Shown piece by piece: positions 42,924 to 55,084 of a stretch of 57,003 nucleotides of DNA. The translations under genes and the position numbers were made by a program. The notes under the pieces were generated by a model that was not told the origin of the DNA, ran no database searches, and saw only the letters and a program-made list of their open reading frames with translations. The stretch comes from Gnetum montanum (taxonomy: Eukaryota > Streptophyta > Gnetopsida > Gnetales > Gnetaceae). The stretch's first letter is position 1; each line of letters begins with the position of its first letter. The stretch covers positions 4,338-61,340 of the forward strand of contig MNCI01004510.1 in the NCBI GenBank assembly GCA_015680685.1, read 5' to 3'.

Positions 42924-45440
42924 ATGGCACAAGAATGTCGGGTGGTGTACAAGCATCCCAATGAGTATGTCCCTGACTTGATGTTCATCCTACATTAGGA
43001 TGAGCATCTATGATGGTGGCACATGGAGGAAAATATTGTACACACTCCCAACTAATCGGCTCCTGCAATGCTATTTCACAATCTTAGCAGATTAGGCATC
43101 CAAAACCTTGGAGTAGAGTATGTCATGGAGGACCATGACTACTAGGACTATCGTCCCACTAAGGCTCAAAGAGCAAGAGATCAGCAACAGGAAAATAGAT
43201 ATGAACAGCTGAAGGGGAAACAATTTTGGTAACCCCTTATTTTTGCAAGGCCTACTAGATGATGGGGATCCCATCTTTCATGACACCCATTCAATCGAAC
43301 TTTCCCTAGGATAGTAGGTCCTCCAATCCATGATTCATTCCAAGCACCTAGGTGGCTAAGATTCCCAAGGGAATGAAGGGTCACGCAGCAAGGATGAACT
43401 GGATGATCAGGGCTGTCACCAAGGTAGAGGGAGAGATCATTCTCCTTCTTCTCCATCCTCTCGCTCTCCTTCTCCTTCATCCAGCTAAGGCTCTGATCAT
43501 CAAATAGGTAGGAGGAAGCAAAAGGATGGGGGTAAAAATGTTTGAAAGGATCAAAAGGAGAAACAAAAGGAAACACATGAACCATCATGTAATGCTCGTC
43601 GGCATGAAAGGAGGGATAGCTGGAATCATCACAAACATCGTGGTCCTCAATAGGAATATGATTTAGATGAGCCGTTGTTGGCTACCCGGAGTATGCTCCA
43701 GATCTCTAAGGTAGTTCAAAGTCTTAAAATTTTAGAGTCTTAAAATTTTAAGTTGGATCTCGTGCATCAAGGAAAAGAATGGAGGGCTGAGAAAACTATA
43801 AAATAGAAACACTGTTAGATAGAAAGTAATAGAAAGCTTAAGCATTGCACAATGCTTTTTGTGACACAAAACATTTTTGGGGACTTGCACCCATCATCAG
43901 TGTGTTTAGGTAATGCGGCCAGGTAGCTGAAGCTACAAAGGCAAGGAAATGAGCATGCCAGTACATGTATAAATAGTGTCCCAGCTTAAAAAATTTAAAC
44001 TCTCGCTCATAAAATTTAAGCGGACCCCATTCATCAAAGGAAAAATGGGGGTGGGACAATGTATTGACATAAAGGATAGCTTTATCAAGTGTGTTGATAT
44101 GAAAAACGTCCCCAGATTTGAAGGGGGATACAACTATGATCCGTAGACCCACCTGCAGGTGTTCCATGATGCCTACACCCTACAAAACATTGACAATGAT
44201 TAGCAAAGGCTAAAGCTCTTCGCTCACATACTGATCAAAGAAGCTGAATGTTGGTACTAGTCCTTGGAGTTGGAATCAATCAGAAGATGGAGTACGATGC
44301 TTGAACTTTTTAATGAAAAATATCAAACGTACTCTAGAGTGGAGAACTTGAGACGGTAGATCCAAGGCTAGAAATAAGGAAACCATGAACCTTTGGATGC
44401 CACCATGAGTAGGTACTACTCGTTGTTACATCATTGCCCTAGTCATGGTTACTCTCAGTGGGCAAAACTTCTCCACATCATTGATGGGATCTATTTTGAA
44501 CTGCGAAAGACCCTTGGCATGTAGGCCCATGTGCAACTATCAGAGCTAAGGGCCCATCAATTGCACATCCTCATTGAATAGGTGGCCAAGGAGGAAGAAA
44601 AACTTAAAAAAATGAAGAGTGTAGAAGAATTCAACCGGGATCCTTCCCTCAGAAAAAGAGAAGTCCATTTTTGTGATGAGGAGGAAGAATCATTGCTGGA
44701 ATCAGCAGTAAACTGAAAGACTTTGCTGTTACAAAAGTTCACATCTAAAATTTTAGCAAAGGTAGATAAGACGTGGGACTCTTTAGATGAAAGAGTCCAA
44801 AGCGTGTTGAAAATCACTGAGGAGTCCAAAGCACAAGGTAATGACCATGATTGACGTAGGAAGAAGGAAGCTGAACGTGCCCTATATAAAGGAAAGGGCA
44901 AAGTTGCTGTAGCAGAGCAGGTTGCAGACTCTAATAACAAGGAGGAAGATGAATGTGGCATATGCCAATATGAATATCCTAATGGATGTTCTCCTGTGGT
45001 GTCACATCTTCAAGAGCCTCGGGTGTATGCATTGAACCCTGGCTTAGCACAAAGGTAAATACCCCAAAGGTTCCCTTATCCAGAAGGCAATTCTAGGTGA
45101 TTCCAACCAGCAACAATAAGTATACTATCCAAGTCGAGCGCCACCATAGCAGTATGAATAATTCCAATAGTGGTAGCACCCACAAACATGGAGAATGCCA
45201 CCTCCAAGGTAGAAGTACCCTTACAAATAGCTAGATCCTTATGGGTACTATGTCTAGCAACTGGTCTCTCCAAGGAACTCTTCCAGCCATGCCACCTTTG
45301 AAATTCATTACCACCCCCCAAAGTATTTTCAACCTCAATCTCCATCACCCCGAGGGGAAAACCCACATCTATTTTATCCTCCATCACCTTCTCTTGCCAC
45401 TTATCCACCACATCCCACTCAGCTTCCACCTGCACCTATG
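42924..45440 (+). pseudogene. gag: gag of copy 2 (decayed)
   Basis: From ATG 42924 the frame gives MAQECRVVYKHPNEYVPDL and, near 43120, VMEDHDY. The capsid core lies at about 44120-44600 (GGYNYDP ... LFAHILIKEA ... SRYYSLLHHCPSHGYSQW). A charged segment (KTWDSLDERVQS) follows, then a knuckle-like CGICQYEYPNGC at about 44956-44990 and the Tyr/Pro/Gln-rich tail to 45440. Glutamine codons in the tail are often TAG. At least 20 stops interrupt the gene. Confidence 0.8.
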
Positions 45441-45699
45441 ATGCAGGGAGAGATACCACCATAACCATAGTAATGCAATGCTATTAGGGATGTCAACATA
45501 TGACTGGTTCCTTAGTCGAGTGGACTAGAAGCCAAGCCACAAAAACATCCCTTCTTCTAGCCCAATCATGGACACACACCGTCACCCCCACCTGTGGCTA
45601 GTGCCTATAAACCTACAAGCACCTCTACTATTCCACCGCTTAGGTAGCCTTCAATCCCACCATCCTCCAATGTTCAAACAGTCATGCTCATTCATGCCA

Positions 45700-46384
45700 T
45701 GATAGTTTAGATAAAAGTAGGTCACCTTCCCTAGAAATTGACTAATCTGGGAAGTCCCCTCATCCATCTTCACGTGGCAAGACATGAGCCCTATACGGCT
45801 CTTCTAGATTCGGGGTTAGGGGTCAATTTGATCTCTCATGATATGTACAAGAACTGGAACATGCCCCTGTTAAAGAAGAGGAACATCAGGCTCGAATTGG
45901 CAGACCAGGCCATCATTGTTCCCTTGGGATTCATGGAGGATGTTGTGACCACCGTTAGTGGGCGGTCCTACCCTGCTGATTTCCTTGTCATCTATGTAGA
46001 GAATTACAAGAGGGACTTTCCAATCATCATGGTAAGGGCCTGGCTATGCACAGTGGATGCAAAACTAGGACTCCAAGATCTTTCCCTTGAAATTTCAAGG
46101 GAAAATCCTTTTGGAAAGATCGAGAGAAAGAACATTCCATGCATCACGTACAGTGTCTTAGGGTGCAACTATGTGCAACCATTATGGTCCACTCAGGGGA
46201 TATCCCTTAAAGCATGCAGCCGATGTACCGAGGACTCACATATTCAATAGTGCCTGTATGCAGCAGCCAGTAATCAAGAAGGCACCTACTGGCTGACAGC
46301 TAATGCTAGTAGCACATTGTGCATGGAACCATCTGAGGGGCTTCTATGAGCCTACTTTGAATGCATGGATAAAATGGAAGACGT
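45700..46384 (+). pseudogene. Protease domain of copy 2 (open core)
   Basis: A 170-codon uninterrupted stretch at 45738-46250 contains ALLDSGLGVNLISHDMYKNW (active site DSG intact), LADQAIIVPLGF, YPADFLVIYVENYK and FGKIERKNIPCITYS. It is the best-preserved coding region of the family in the window. Shortly after, at about 46384, pol is deleted and the spacer begins. Confidence 0.85.
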
Positions 46385-47989
46385 TCATTGGCCTCCTCGC
46401 ATTTTTTGTGTCTCCTCCTTTCCACCCAGTCGTGGGGGAGACCATCATCCCTATTGATCCATTCCACTACACCCCTCGTCGTTTTGTCATTTTTTATTTT
46501 ACACTTTTTTATCACCATCTTTTATACATTTTCCACTTCTTCGTACATTTTTTCCTTTCTTTACCTATTTTTCATTTCTTTATGCATATTTTACTTTTTA
46601 TATCTTTTCACGTAATGGCTAATTTGTCATCTTATCATCTTCATATGTTTGGCATAGATGATTTTCGTTGCAATGGGTAATATACACTCGTCTACCTAGT
46701 TGTCTAGTTTCTGCCCTCGCATGGTTCTTTCTGGACTTTATGTCTACTTTCCATTCATAAAATTTTTAGTGAGTTTCCACCATCCACCCATTTATCCACT
46801 CCATGGTTTACCTTCTATTGAGCACCTGAAACCCCTTACCTTAACAACATTTTAATTAATGTGTGACTTGTGTAGTTCCAAAACTAAGTGATGGCCCAAT
46901 GGTTTGAATCGGGTGTGACTTCAAGGGGAAAGCTTTATGTGTTGTTCTGTTCCATTCCTTAGGTTGCTAGTGTACCCTTACAGATTTCTTTCCACTCCAA
47001 GTCTCTCTCCACGGAAGCTTCTGGGCAGTCCGACCTTGCATGGTGTGGTCCACATTGAAAAAAATTCAAAAATACAAAAAAAAAATAATAAAAATAAACA
47101 AATAAAATGAGGATTCAAAGCACACCCCTTGGTCGGATGCATGCCAACACGCATGGGTCTTTGTATGGTGTGGTTCCACCGCACAAAAGAAAAGAAAAAT
47201 GGATCACGGGGGAATTCAAAGCACACCCCTTAGACTACCTCTCACGGGCCACACACACTAGTTATGGGACTTCCTTGGTCTCCTCTAACCTTTTCCTGTG
47301 TCAATTCCTTCTTCTACCACTTTTTGGAGTGGTGGTTCTCTGTGAGGTTATTCTTGCTTCCTTGGGGGATGGATCGAACTTCGTCTATTGCTGCGATGTC
47401 ACTGAATGCGGATGGTTTGGGTCTAAACTTCAAAATGGTTCTATTGGGTCATTTAACCACATTTACACATGGGATTTCCTGTGGCCGACGATCAAAATAC
47501 CATTCTCTTGTCTCTCTCTTCATCCAATTCTCTTCGACCCTCACCTCACTGCCTGTTTTATGTTGTGAAAGTATGTCATGATATCCATGCATCTCCCATG
47601 CCTTGACGGATTCTCTTGGGTTGGAGTCTTACCTAGTGGGCACCATTTCATGGCCTCGGGGCCCATAGACCCTGGTGTTGAGGGCTATGCAGGGGCTACT
47701 AAGGCTATGACCTACTATGGGAAGGACCCACCTGCATTGCCTTGGGTTCACTTGTTAAGTCTCCCACCCTTTGGATTTCGGGGTTGACTGGTTTTCAGGT
47801 CCCATTGCTCGATTTATTCCACACACAGTTCCTTTTGAGTCCTGTTCTTCTATTTTTATCTCTTTTTCATGTTTAATCCCCTTCCTCATGTCCTTAGCCA
47901 TGTCCAAGCCTTTCATGTGCTTCAATTGCCTCATTTTGGAGTTCAAATTCATTGTTTTAGGATTTTTATGGGTTGGTCAATGCTGGTCA
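46385..47989 (+). other. Post-pol spacer of copy 2
   Basis: Equivalent to 18570-20259 of copy 1, with a shorter T-rich tract (46490-46610) and the same paired motif ATTCAAAGCACACCCCTT at about 47112 and 47215. No open frame is conserved between the two copies. Confidence 0.6.
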
Positions 47990-48095
47990 ATGGGTGAACA
48001 CCCCTACATCGATGTAGCCCCATCGACCTAGTGACTGCATATATGTGGCCACATATACATGGCCCCGTCCACTCAGCACCTAACCCCTATATATA
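47990..48095 (+). promoter_or_regulatory. Internal LTR-like promoter of ORF3, copy 2
   Basis: ACATCGATGTAGCCCCATCG (48005) and ACATGGCCCCGTCCAC (48057) resemble U3 motifs of LTR C (ATCGATGTG, GACGTGGCCCCATTTATG). The TATA box TATATATA lies at 48088-48095. Confidence 0.6.
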
Positions 48096-48240
48096 CCCCA
48101 CCTCACTTCTTCATTTTCCATCATTTGGAATCCAAACTAATGGGAGTTTTTGTCATTTTCTCTACCTAACCCTTCCCAACACACCTACCTTCTGTCGTGA
48201 GTCCTCATCAACTGATCCTTGCCCTTGTAAGAAACCGGAG

Positions 48241-48472
48241 GTATGCTCTTAGTCATGGGGTGTGGTGCCTTTGTGAAACTAACTATAACTAATTAATTAA
48301 TTAGTTAGTTTGTTAATTATAAAAACCTTGTCCCTAACCCGTAACTTAACACTCTGGGAAACTTAACGATGTGCCTGTGTCATTAACATAACTTGGTCAA
48401 ACTGAGAAAGTATATACAGATCATATTAAACTATTTATGAATGGTCTAATAGATGGTTATGTTTGATTTCAG
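48241..48472 (+). other. Predicted leader intron of ORF3, copy 2
   Basis: Donor ACCGGAG/GTATGCTC and acceptor TTTGATTTCAG/ATGGCACCC, 232 bp. Both sites are intact and agree with copy 1, while the interior has diverged and changed length. Confidence 0.6.
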
Positions 48473-51326
48473 ATGGCACCCAAACCAAGGCATCCAAGGG
48501 AGGAAGGACCATCACAACGAAGTGACACGCGCCCACGCATGGGAAGGGGACGTGGAGTGCAACCACCAGAGTATGCAGAGGGCTCTTATGCAACTGGGCC
48601 CTTCCTCAAAAGACCTGAGGTGGAATCTGTTTACCATATTCCTGAAGAGGAGATTCCTAGCATGCAATTGCTTGGGGATGAGACTCCTAGGATCACACCA
48701 TGGCTTGAGGTCACTTGGAACCAAGCCTGCCTTGAGGTTATTACGCCACACAAGGTGCAACGGACGGTCCTCCAAGAGTTAAATTTTGGACCATTCCTCG
48801 AGGACACTCTAGAAGATGTAAGGCTTTAATTACAAACCTCTCTGATGTGGCCAATCATGACAACCAGTGGTGAGTGGTACTTAGGAGAAACCTATCTCTT
48901 CTGGATGAATTGGTAACCAGGGTCTAGAGTAAGGATCAAAGAAGTTTATGTCTCTTACTCTTCATAGGTGATTGCGCAAGCTCTGAGGTTGCCTAAAACA
49001 AGGGCAGATGTGGTAGAAGATCCAAAATAGGCCAATCTAGAGGTAAAGGTGCAATGGACCCAATGGTGCTATAGTGTAGAGCGCACGGAGTTTAGCTCCT
49101 TGACCTTGGTAGAGAGAGTGTACTTTAAAATCATGTCTTACCACCTAAATCCAACAGTAAGTCCCAACAAAATCACAACCTTCTCTACTCATGCATGTGG
49201 CTTCTTAAGTGGCAAATTTCCCATGAGTCTTCCATAGCTATTATTTTTGAAAATTGAAAAAAGGTTCAGTAAGAATAAACATGGAAGACGAGCTTTCCCA
49301 TTTCCCTGCCTAATCTAGAAATTGTGCAAATGGAAAGGGATAGCACGATATTCCAATGATGCAATTCGACGTGCCCTAGTTACCTTGTGGCTAGAAATGA
49401 TGAAGACAAAACTCTTGCTGCCACACAGACAGAGGAGGAGTAGCAACTACCTCCACCACCTGCACAAACAATGCAGCCGAGCTCACAAAACATAGCAGAA
49501 TACCTCTGCAAGATTCAAGAAATGCTCTTGAGCTAGCGAGAGCAATCTGGTAGGACTGGTGAAGGAGAAGACCCTTCAGTCTATCGCCCTACCATGAGCC
49601 ACCTAGAGAAAGTGGCTCAATCATTTAGCTTTCTTGAAAGGGTAGGGCTAATCTTCTTCGCCGCCCAAGCACAAGTCCCAACAAGAATAGATCCGAGCAT
49701 CTAAGATGTATCAACATAAACCCAATAGTTATTCCCTGAAATCTCAGGAAATGCTACTACCTGCTATGTCCACTTGGAAGATGGTGAAAGGGTGAAGGTC
49801 CTGGTGATGCAGCATCAGGGAGAAGAAGTTGCAGTCGAAGTGGTTGCTAAGACAATCACTATTTCTCTCAATGCACTGGAAGCACCTGTACCAAACATTC
49901 ATGAACTTGAAGATGTACAAGTGTCTGATGGAACTTCACATAGCTAGAATGATGTAGCCCAACATGAAGACTTGTTGGACCGACTAGTGGGAACCAGGCA
50001 ACCACTTCCAGATGTCTTCAACCTTCTAGACAACATCACTGTAACCCAATTAGAGCTGCTCTTGGGAAGGGGAAAGATCCTTTTTTAGAAGGACAACTAG
50101 AAGCTACTCAAGATACTTGTTAGTTCTTAGCAACCGAGGTAGCCGAATTAAGAGTCTAGCTTGCTGATCCATTCATCCTTGATCCAGAAATCACCAAAGA
50201 TGAAGCTTTTCAATAGCTTCAGCTTAAACTTTAGCTTATTGAGGATGAAAGATAGACAGTGATCCTAGATAAGGCCATAACAGATGCGTAAGCATATCAT
50301 TTAGAGAAAGACTTGGCAAAGGTTCACCAGGAGAACATGCAGCTGACCACCAAAGTTCATCACCTGTGTAATGTTGGTGCAAAAAATGAGCACATGAAAG
50401 ATTTTATCCACCAACAGTAGGAGGAGGTGGCCAGGGTGAACACAGATATGAGAAGTTTGGCTGCTGAGAATCAAAATCTTTCAATGGAGGAGGTTTTGGC
50501 ATTGCGAAAAAATTCTGCAATTCAAATTTCCACTTGGAAGAACGAGGCCCTAAAGTTGAAAAAAGTTAAAAATCATTATAAGGACCAAGTGGGATTGTAG
50601 AACGAGGTAAATGAGAAGCACATTCAAGTTGCTAAAGCCAAGATGAACCAAGCACTCGAGCAGCTCTGAGAGGGAGGTGATATATGGCACTCCATCTTCA
50701 ATGAATTGAATGCCTACAACAAAGCATAAATTCACCTAAAGGAGCTATAGATCGAGGAAATGATAGAATACATGGAGTTAGCCAACCTTCAGTATACAAA
50801 CCTAGCTATGCTTACAGCTGGGAGACCACTGTCAGGGCTACAGAAACAGATGGCCGTCTCATATTCCCTATACAAGGGTGTGTTCCAACTGCAAAAAGCA
50901 ACAAAAAAGAAGTTGGAAACAGCAAGCATGGAACTTGAGGTCCTCCACACAAGCTTTGAAGTCCAACATACCATTGCAAAGGACTTGGCCCAAAGAATGA
51001 GTGACTACTAGCAACTGCAGGCATCAATCCAAGCATTTGATATTGAATGCTAACAGTTCGCAACCTAGTTTGTCAATTTAAAAGAACTCATCCTGGTGCT
51101 TCCTTTCCCTTGGAAAGTTCCAGCTCCAGCACACATTGGAGAAGCTTCCTCGACAGTGAACGATCCCAGAAGCAAAGAAGAGAAAATGAGGGCTCTGTTG
51201 GAGGCTTTTCAGCTGTCTCTAGAAGTTGCAGCTACCGTAGGACAACCATCATTCACGCCGCCACCAATGCATGGGCTAGAGGCTGGAGAAGGTCTGTCAG
51301 AACCATCACCCCCAGGGACGGTGTGA
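48473..51326 (+). pseudogene. ORF3 of copy 2: retroelement protein with long coiled coil
   Basis: ATG 48473 to TGA 51324, about 950 codons. The first 118 codons are open (MAPKPRHPREEGPSQRSD ... VRL). The N-terminal region has WYLGETYLFWMNW, VYFKIMSYHLNPTV (49110-49155) and FPFPCLI (49297-49320). The coiled coil extends from about 50050 to 51020 (MIEYMELANLQYTNLAML, VSYSLYKGVFQLQKATKK), and the tail is KEEKMRALLEAFQL followed by a Pro/Ser-rich end (PPPMHGLE, EPSPPGTV). Stops are mainly TAG at Gln positions. Confidence 0.75.
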
Positions 51327-51566
51327 TCTTCTCCAATAATTTTATGCATCATTCTACATAGAAGAGGCTCTAGGACCAATGAGGTGTTCAATTTTATCTC
51401 TTAACACCACCATTTTTATAATTTGTTCTCCTTTGTAACTCGAGCACTTTGTCAAATTCATGTTGTGTTATGTGTGTGTGTTATGTATGAGTTTTAGTTA
51501 TGTGTGTTGCTAATAAGAATCCATACCTTCCAAATTGTAAAGTAACTCGAGGAAGAGTTTTTGCTC

Positions 51567-51576
51567 AATCATGGGG
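51567..51576 (+). other. Polypurine tract of copy 2
   Basis: TCATGGGGGTA immediately precedes the TGATGA of LTR C. Confidence 0.6.
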
Positions 51577-52513
51577 GTATGATGAAGTATCATTGAGTCA
51601 CTGCATTAACAGGGCCGTGTTTATGCGGCCGTGTTTATGGGGGCCCATCGATGTGTCACTTGCATTGATGTGGGCCCATCGACGTGGCCTTCCTGCATTG
51701 ACGTGGCCCCATTTATGCAACTGTCCATCTCGGCCTATAAATAAGAGGACCTTCCGCCTCATTTAGGCATCTTTTAGTTAGTTGTAGTGAATCTCTTGTA
51801 GTTTGTTCCTGGAGGAGATAGAATATTTTTCAAGTGCTCGTACCAGGTGTAAGAAAAGTGATCGGATCTTTATTCGAGCATTGATTTATCTGAGCCCATT
51901 AGCGTGACGACAATAAATACGAACTATTCAAGCATTCCTTACGGCAATTGGACTTACCTATTTTATGCATTTATTAGTTTAATATATCTATGCTTTGTTA
52001 GTTACATGTTAATCACTTAAGTTTCTGTTATTATTATTTTAATTACTATGGTTCATTCATAGTTCGTAAAGGCCATAAGTACAACCATCTTGAATGTAAA
52101 TCAAACACTTGGTAAACCCTAGTGACGCTTAACGTTTGGTAGCCTAGGAGTGTTAGGAGATGCTTAGAACATGCTCAGAAGATGGGACTAGATACTTATG
52201 CTAGGAATAGTTAGAATATAAGTTAGGATAATTAAAGATTAGATAATAGTTTATTTCTCACTTTTCATACCTTAAGTTAGCCGCCAAAAGATATGCAAAA
52301 AGCTATAAAAAATCATTAGCCTTAGTCTCACTTAACCATCGTAAATGGAACATCACAAGTAAGGTTAGAAAGATAATGACCGTTCTAGCCTAGAGTTTCA
52401 CTGGTTAGAGTCTGGTGTATGTTAAGTACTTACAGTCTGTGGAATTCGATCGGGTTGCGTGTGAACTCTTGTGATTTGTATTGTTGGGCGTAGGGGTACC
52501 TGGCCACTCATCA
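51577..52513 (+). repeat. 3' LTR of copy 2 (LTR C)
   Basis: TGATGAAGTATC... to ...CCACTCATCA, about 937 bp. The U3 has several GGGCCC/GACGTGGCC motifs, then the TATA box TATAAATA at 51736-51743 and the block AAGAGGACCTTCCGCCTC. It keeps more CpG than LTR B. Followed by TTTGG (52514-52518). Confidence 0.9.
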
Positions 52514-53477
52514 TTTGGTATTCATAGTTAATTAGAGTCAGTTAGTCAATCTTTCTATTAATAAATTCCATACATCCCTAAATGTTGTAATAATATCAAT
52601 CCTACTTTTCTTCACTCAAGGACAAGTTTTCAGTCAATCATTAGGGCATGATGAAGCATTAATAAGATAGACTACATAAATGCATGCTCATCAATGTAGA
52701 CCCATCTACACATGATAGGATGCATTGACATCGGTATGTCAATGTTGATGTAGTCATTTCCTATATAAATACACCCACCACTCACATTTATGGCATCTTT
52801 TGGTCTTAGTCCTAGCCAAACTCTTACAATTTCTTCCTTCTATAGGTAGAATATTTTTCTTCTATCCGCAATATGAATTTATGATATTGTATAACATTTT
52901 ATTTGAGTGCCTATGTACCTAAATGCATTAACATGAACAAAAAGAAAATTGAGATCTCTTACATCCATTGTAGCACTTACACTAGTTTAACCCTACCTTT
53001 TGTGTACTTTACTTTACATGCACTTTTCATTACTATTCTTAATTAAGTAATTAATGCTATTCTTCATAAGCGATGTGAGTATGACCATTTTGAGTATAAC
53101 CTATTAATGCTTGGTAATCCTAGTAGTGGATACTTGGTATGCCCAGTAGTAGACACTTAGTAATCCAACAATGTTAATATTAATTTAGGATGTGTATGGT
53201 AGATGAGAATAGATACTCTACATTAGGATAGTTAATTAGCTAGTTAATTTAATTACTAAATATTTACTTAATTATTTATCCATTAGAATAAAAATAATTA
53301 AAAAAAACATCTCATGACTCAACTACACTTAATCACATGCACTAATTTAACACATGTGCAGGTTGGAAAGACATCGATTTACAATCACTAAATTTACTAT
53401 TTGGAAATATTGTTCACTTAGGTATACATGTCCATAGAATTCGACTGAATTGCATGTGAATGCTTAACCACTCATCA
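52514..53477 (+). mobile_element. Athila-like copy 3, right part (3' end and LTR D)
   Basis: After the second TTTGG the sequence continues the post-ORF3 region of copy 3 (52519-52648) and then LTR D. Removing copy 2 and one TTTGG joins 41787 to 52519 and gives a spacing between ORF3 and LTR like that of copies 1 and 2, so the two parts are one element. Confidence 0.75.
52649..53477 (+). repeat. 3' LTR of copy 3 (LTR D)
   Basis: TGATGAAGCATT... to ...CCACTCATCA, 829 bp. TATA box TATATAAA at 52762-52769. Shares blocks with LTR 0 (for example CTTGGTAATCCTAGTAGTG at about 53111) and is of similar length, so copies 0 and 3 may be one subfamily. Right flank ATAAT has no partner in the window. Confidence 0.8.
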
Positions 53478-54324
53478 ATAATCAATTGGGCTCATATGGC
53501 ATCCCATGACTTTAACAATCTATGTAGAACCTTAACCGATGTGGTTGTTGACACATCTATACTTACTGTATCATGTGTGATTATTACCATGAGTATGTGA
53601 CATATCTTGAAATTAGCCATAGGTAAATACAAGAAATTGCTTATTGGACATGAATTAATTATTTAGAAATTCATATAATCCATATGAAATACTTAGTATT
53701 CAAAATTAATCATTTGAAAAAATATAATAGAACAAGTATGAAACTTATACTCCAATAATTATACTTGAATAAATGAAAAAGAATAAATACTTTACAATAT
53801 TCAAGACATGTTACACTAATATCTTACATATAAATCCTTCATGTACAAATTTTGCATGAGGTATAATAGATAACCACATAGGCCATTTACAAATCTATAA
53901 CATGATGCTAAATATACAATAATGCTTGAATCTTTTATCCACAATACACCAACACTTTCATTACATACTCCAATATACTATCTATACTAACATTTGAAAC
54001 TCTATCTAAGTTTTCAACTACAATCTACATGGAACATATGCAAGAAGCTTTAGAACACCTTCACAATAGAGGAAATCACCTTGATGTCACTTGGAATGAA
54101 GCTGAAAGATGAAGTCAACATTACAAGGTATATTGTTAGAACCAATAATACATTAATTAACAAATTCATTATTTAAAATCATAAACCATTAACTTATTTC
54201 TTAACCAATACCATTAACATTGTATTTAATGCATTAATTACCACTAATCCATGATCTACACTTTTCAGTGATATTTTCTATGAGTTTCTAACATCAGATA
54301 TTAAAGTAGTTATAAGGTTGTTAC
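53478..54324. other. AT-rich stretch without recognisable gene
   Basis: No coding motif, LTR or RNA gene is apparent on either strand. Confidence 0.5.
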
Positions 54325-54775
54325 TGATGAGCAATGAGGTACCTCCTATGTCCAAGCATAAAAATCACAAGCATTCATACATAATCCAATTGAATTATAT
54401 AGATGGGACTAGTTGTGGTACCTATATCATTATGCCTTGATCATAGTTCACTATCTTCGCACTTAGACTAGTGGTAGCTTTGTTATGTATGGTTTAGTCT
54501 AGAGTGAGGCGTATGATTCTTAATGTTGTTTCAGCCTTATGCTACTTCTAATAACAATAAAGAAATCAATTATTTAACTAATTAGCAATAGAAAGTAAAT
54601 TCTAAGCTAGCCTAAGGGTGATGAATGTTTGTTCCTAGCTTGTTGTACACATCTTGAACCCATGTATGCACTACTAGGATTACTAAGCACTATGCTACTA
54701 AGTGAACCAAGCAATAACGCTACTAGGGTTACCAAGAAAATACATGTTTATTCTCAAAATTGGTTGCACTCATTC
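54325..54775 (-). repeat. Partial LTR of the Athila-like family, minus strand
   Basis: On the minus strand it ends GGTACCTCATTGCTCATCA at 54325, with ATGAATGCTTGTGATTTTTATG just before it, matching the ends of the other LTRs. GGTAACCCTAGTAGCG (near 54735) and GGATGTGTACAACAAG-like sequence (near 54645) match LTR 0. Only the R-U5 part is present. No primer site follows at 54324, so it may be a 3' or solo LTR remnant. Confidence 0.7.
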
Positions 54776-54956
54776 TACCAATTCATTAACTGTTGGCACA
54801 TTTTTGCCATTTCATGGAGCAGACTGGTAAGATTAAATGGGTTAAAAGTTCTTAGAGAAGTGGCTAAAGTTTGGGTTTGAGAGAAAAAATATGGGAGCAT
54901 AGTGCCTATATCAAGCTTACAAAGGGACCCAAAATCTTTGGACTTGGAAAGATAAA

Positions 54957-54974
54957 ATATATATATATATATAT
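54957..54974. repeat. (AT)9 microsatellite
   Basis: Nine AT dinucleotides in a row in the stretch upstream of the ABCB relic. Confidence 0.95.
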
Positions 54975-55084
54975 CCTCAAGTTTTGCAGCATATCTTGCT
55001 AATCTGGCCTCAACAAGTAGGAAGAAAGATACAGGTTTGTTGACCAGTTGAATACCATGGAAGGATTCTGAGAGAACCATGCCC

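Larger units (their letters stand above)
41788..52513 (+). mobile_element. Athila-like copy 2: complete ends, RT/RNase H/integrase deleted
   Basis: LTR B (41788-42720), primer site, gag, protease, spacer, internal promoter, intron-like segment, ORF3, polypurine tract and LTR C (51577-52513), framed by TTTGG on both sides. At about 46384 the sequence jumps from the position equivalent to 15630 of copy 1 to that of 18570, removing RT, RNase H and integrase (about 2.9 kb). Gag, protease and ORF3 have stops. Whether the deletion happened before or after insertion is unknown; if before, it moved as a non-autonomous element. Confidence 0.9.

Noticed and set aside
590-53477. LTR 0 and LTR D as the two ends of one 53-kb nested element
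   Set aside because: The flanking five bases differ (ACTAA versus ATAAT), and several truncated elements and a PR-1 relic lie between.
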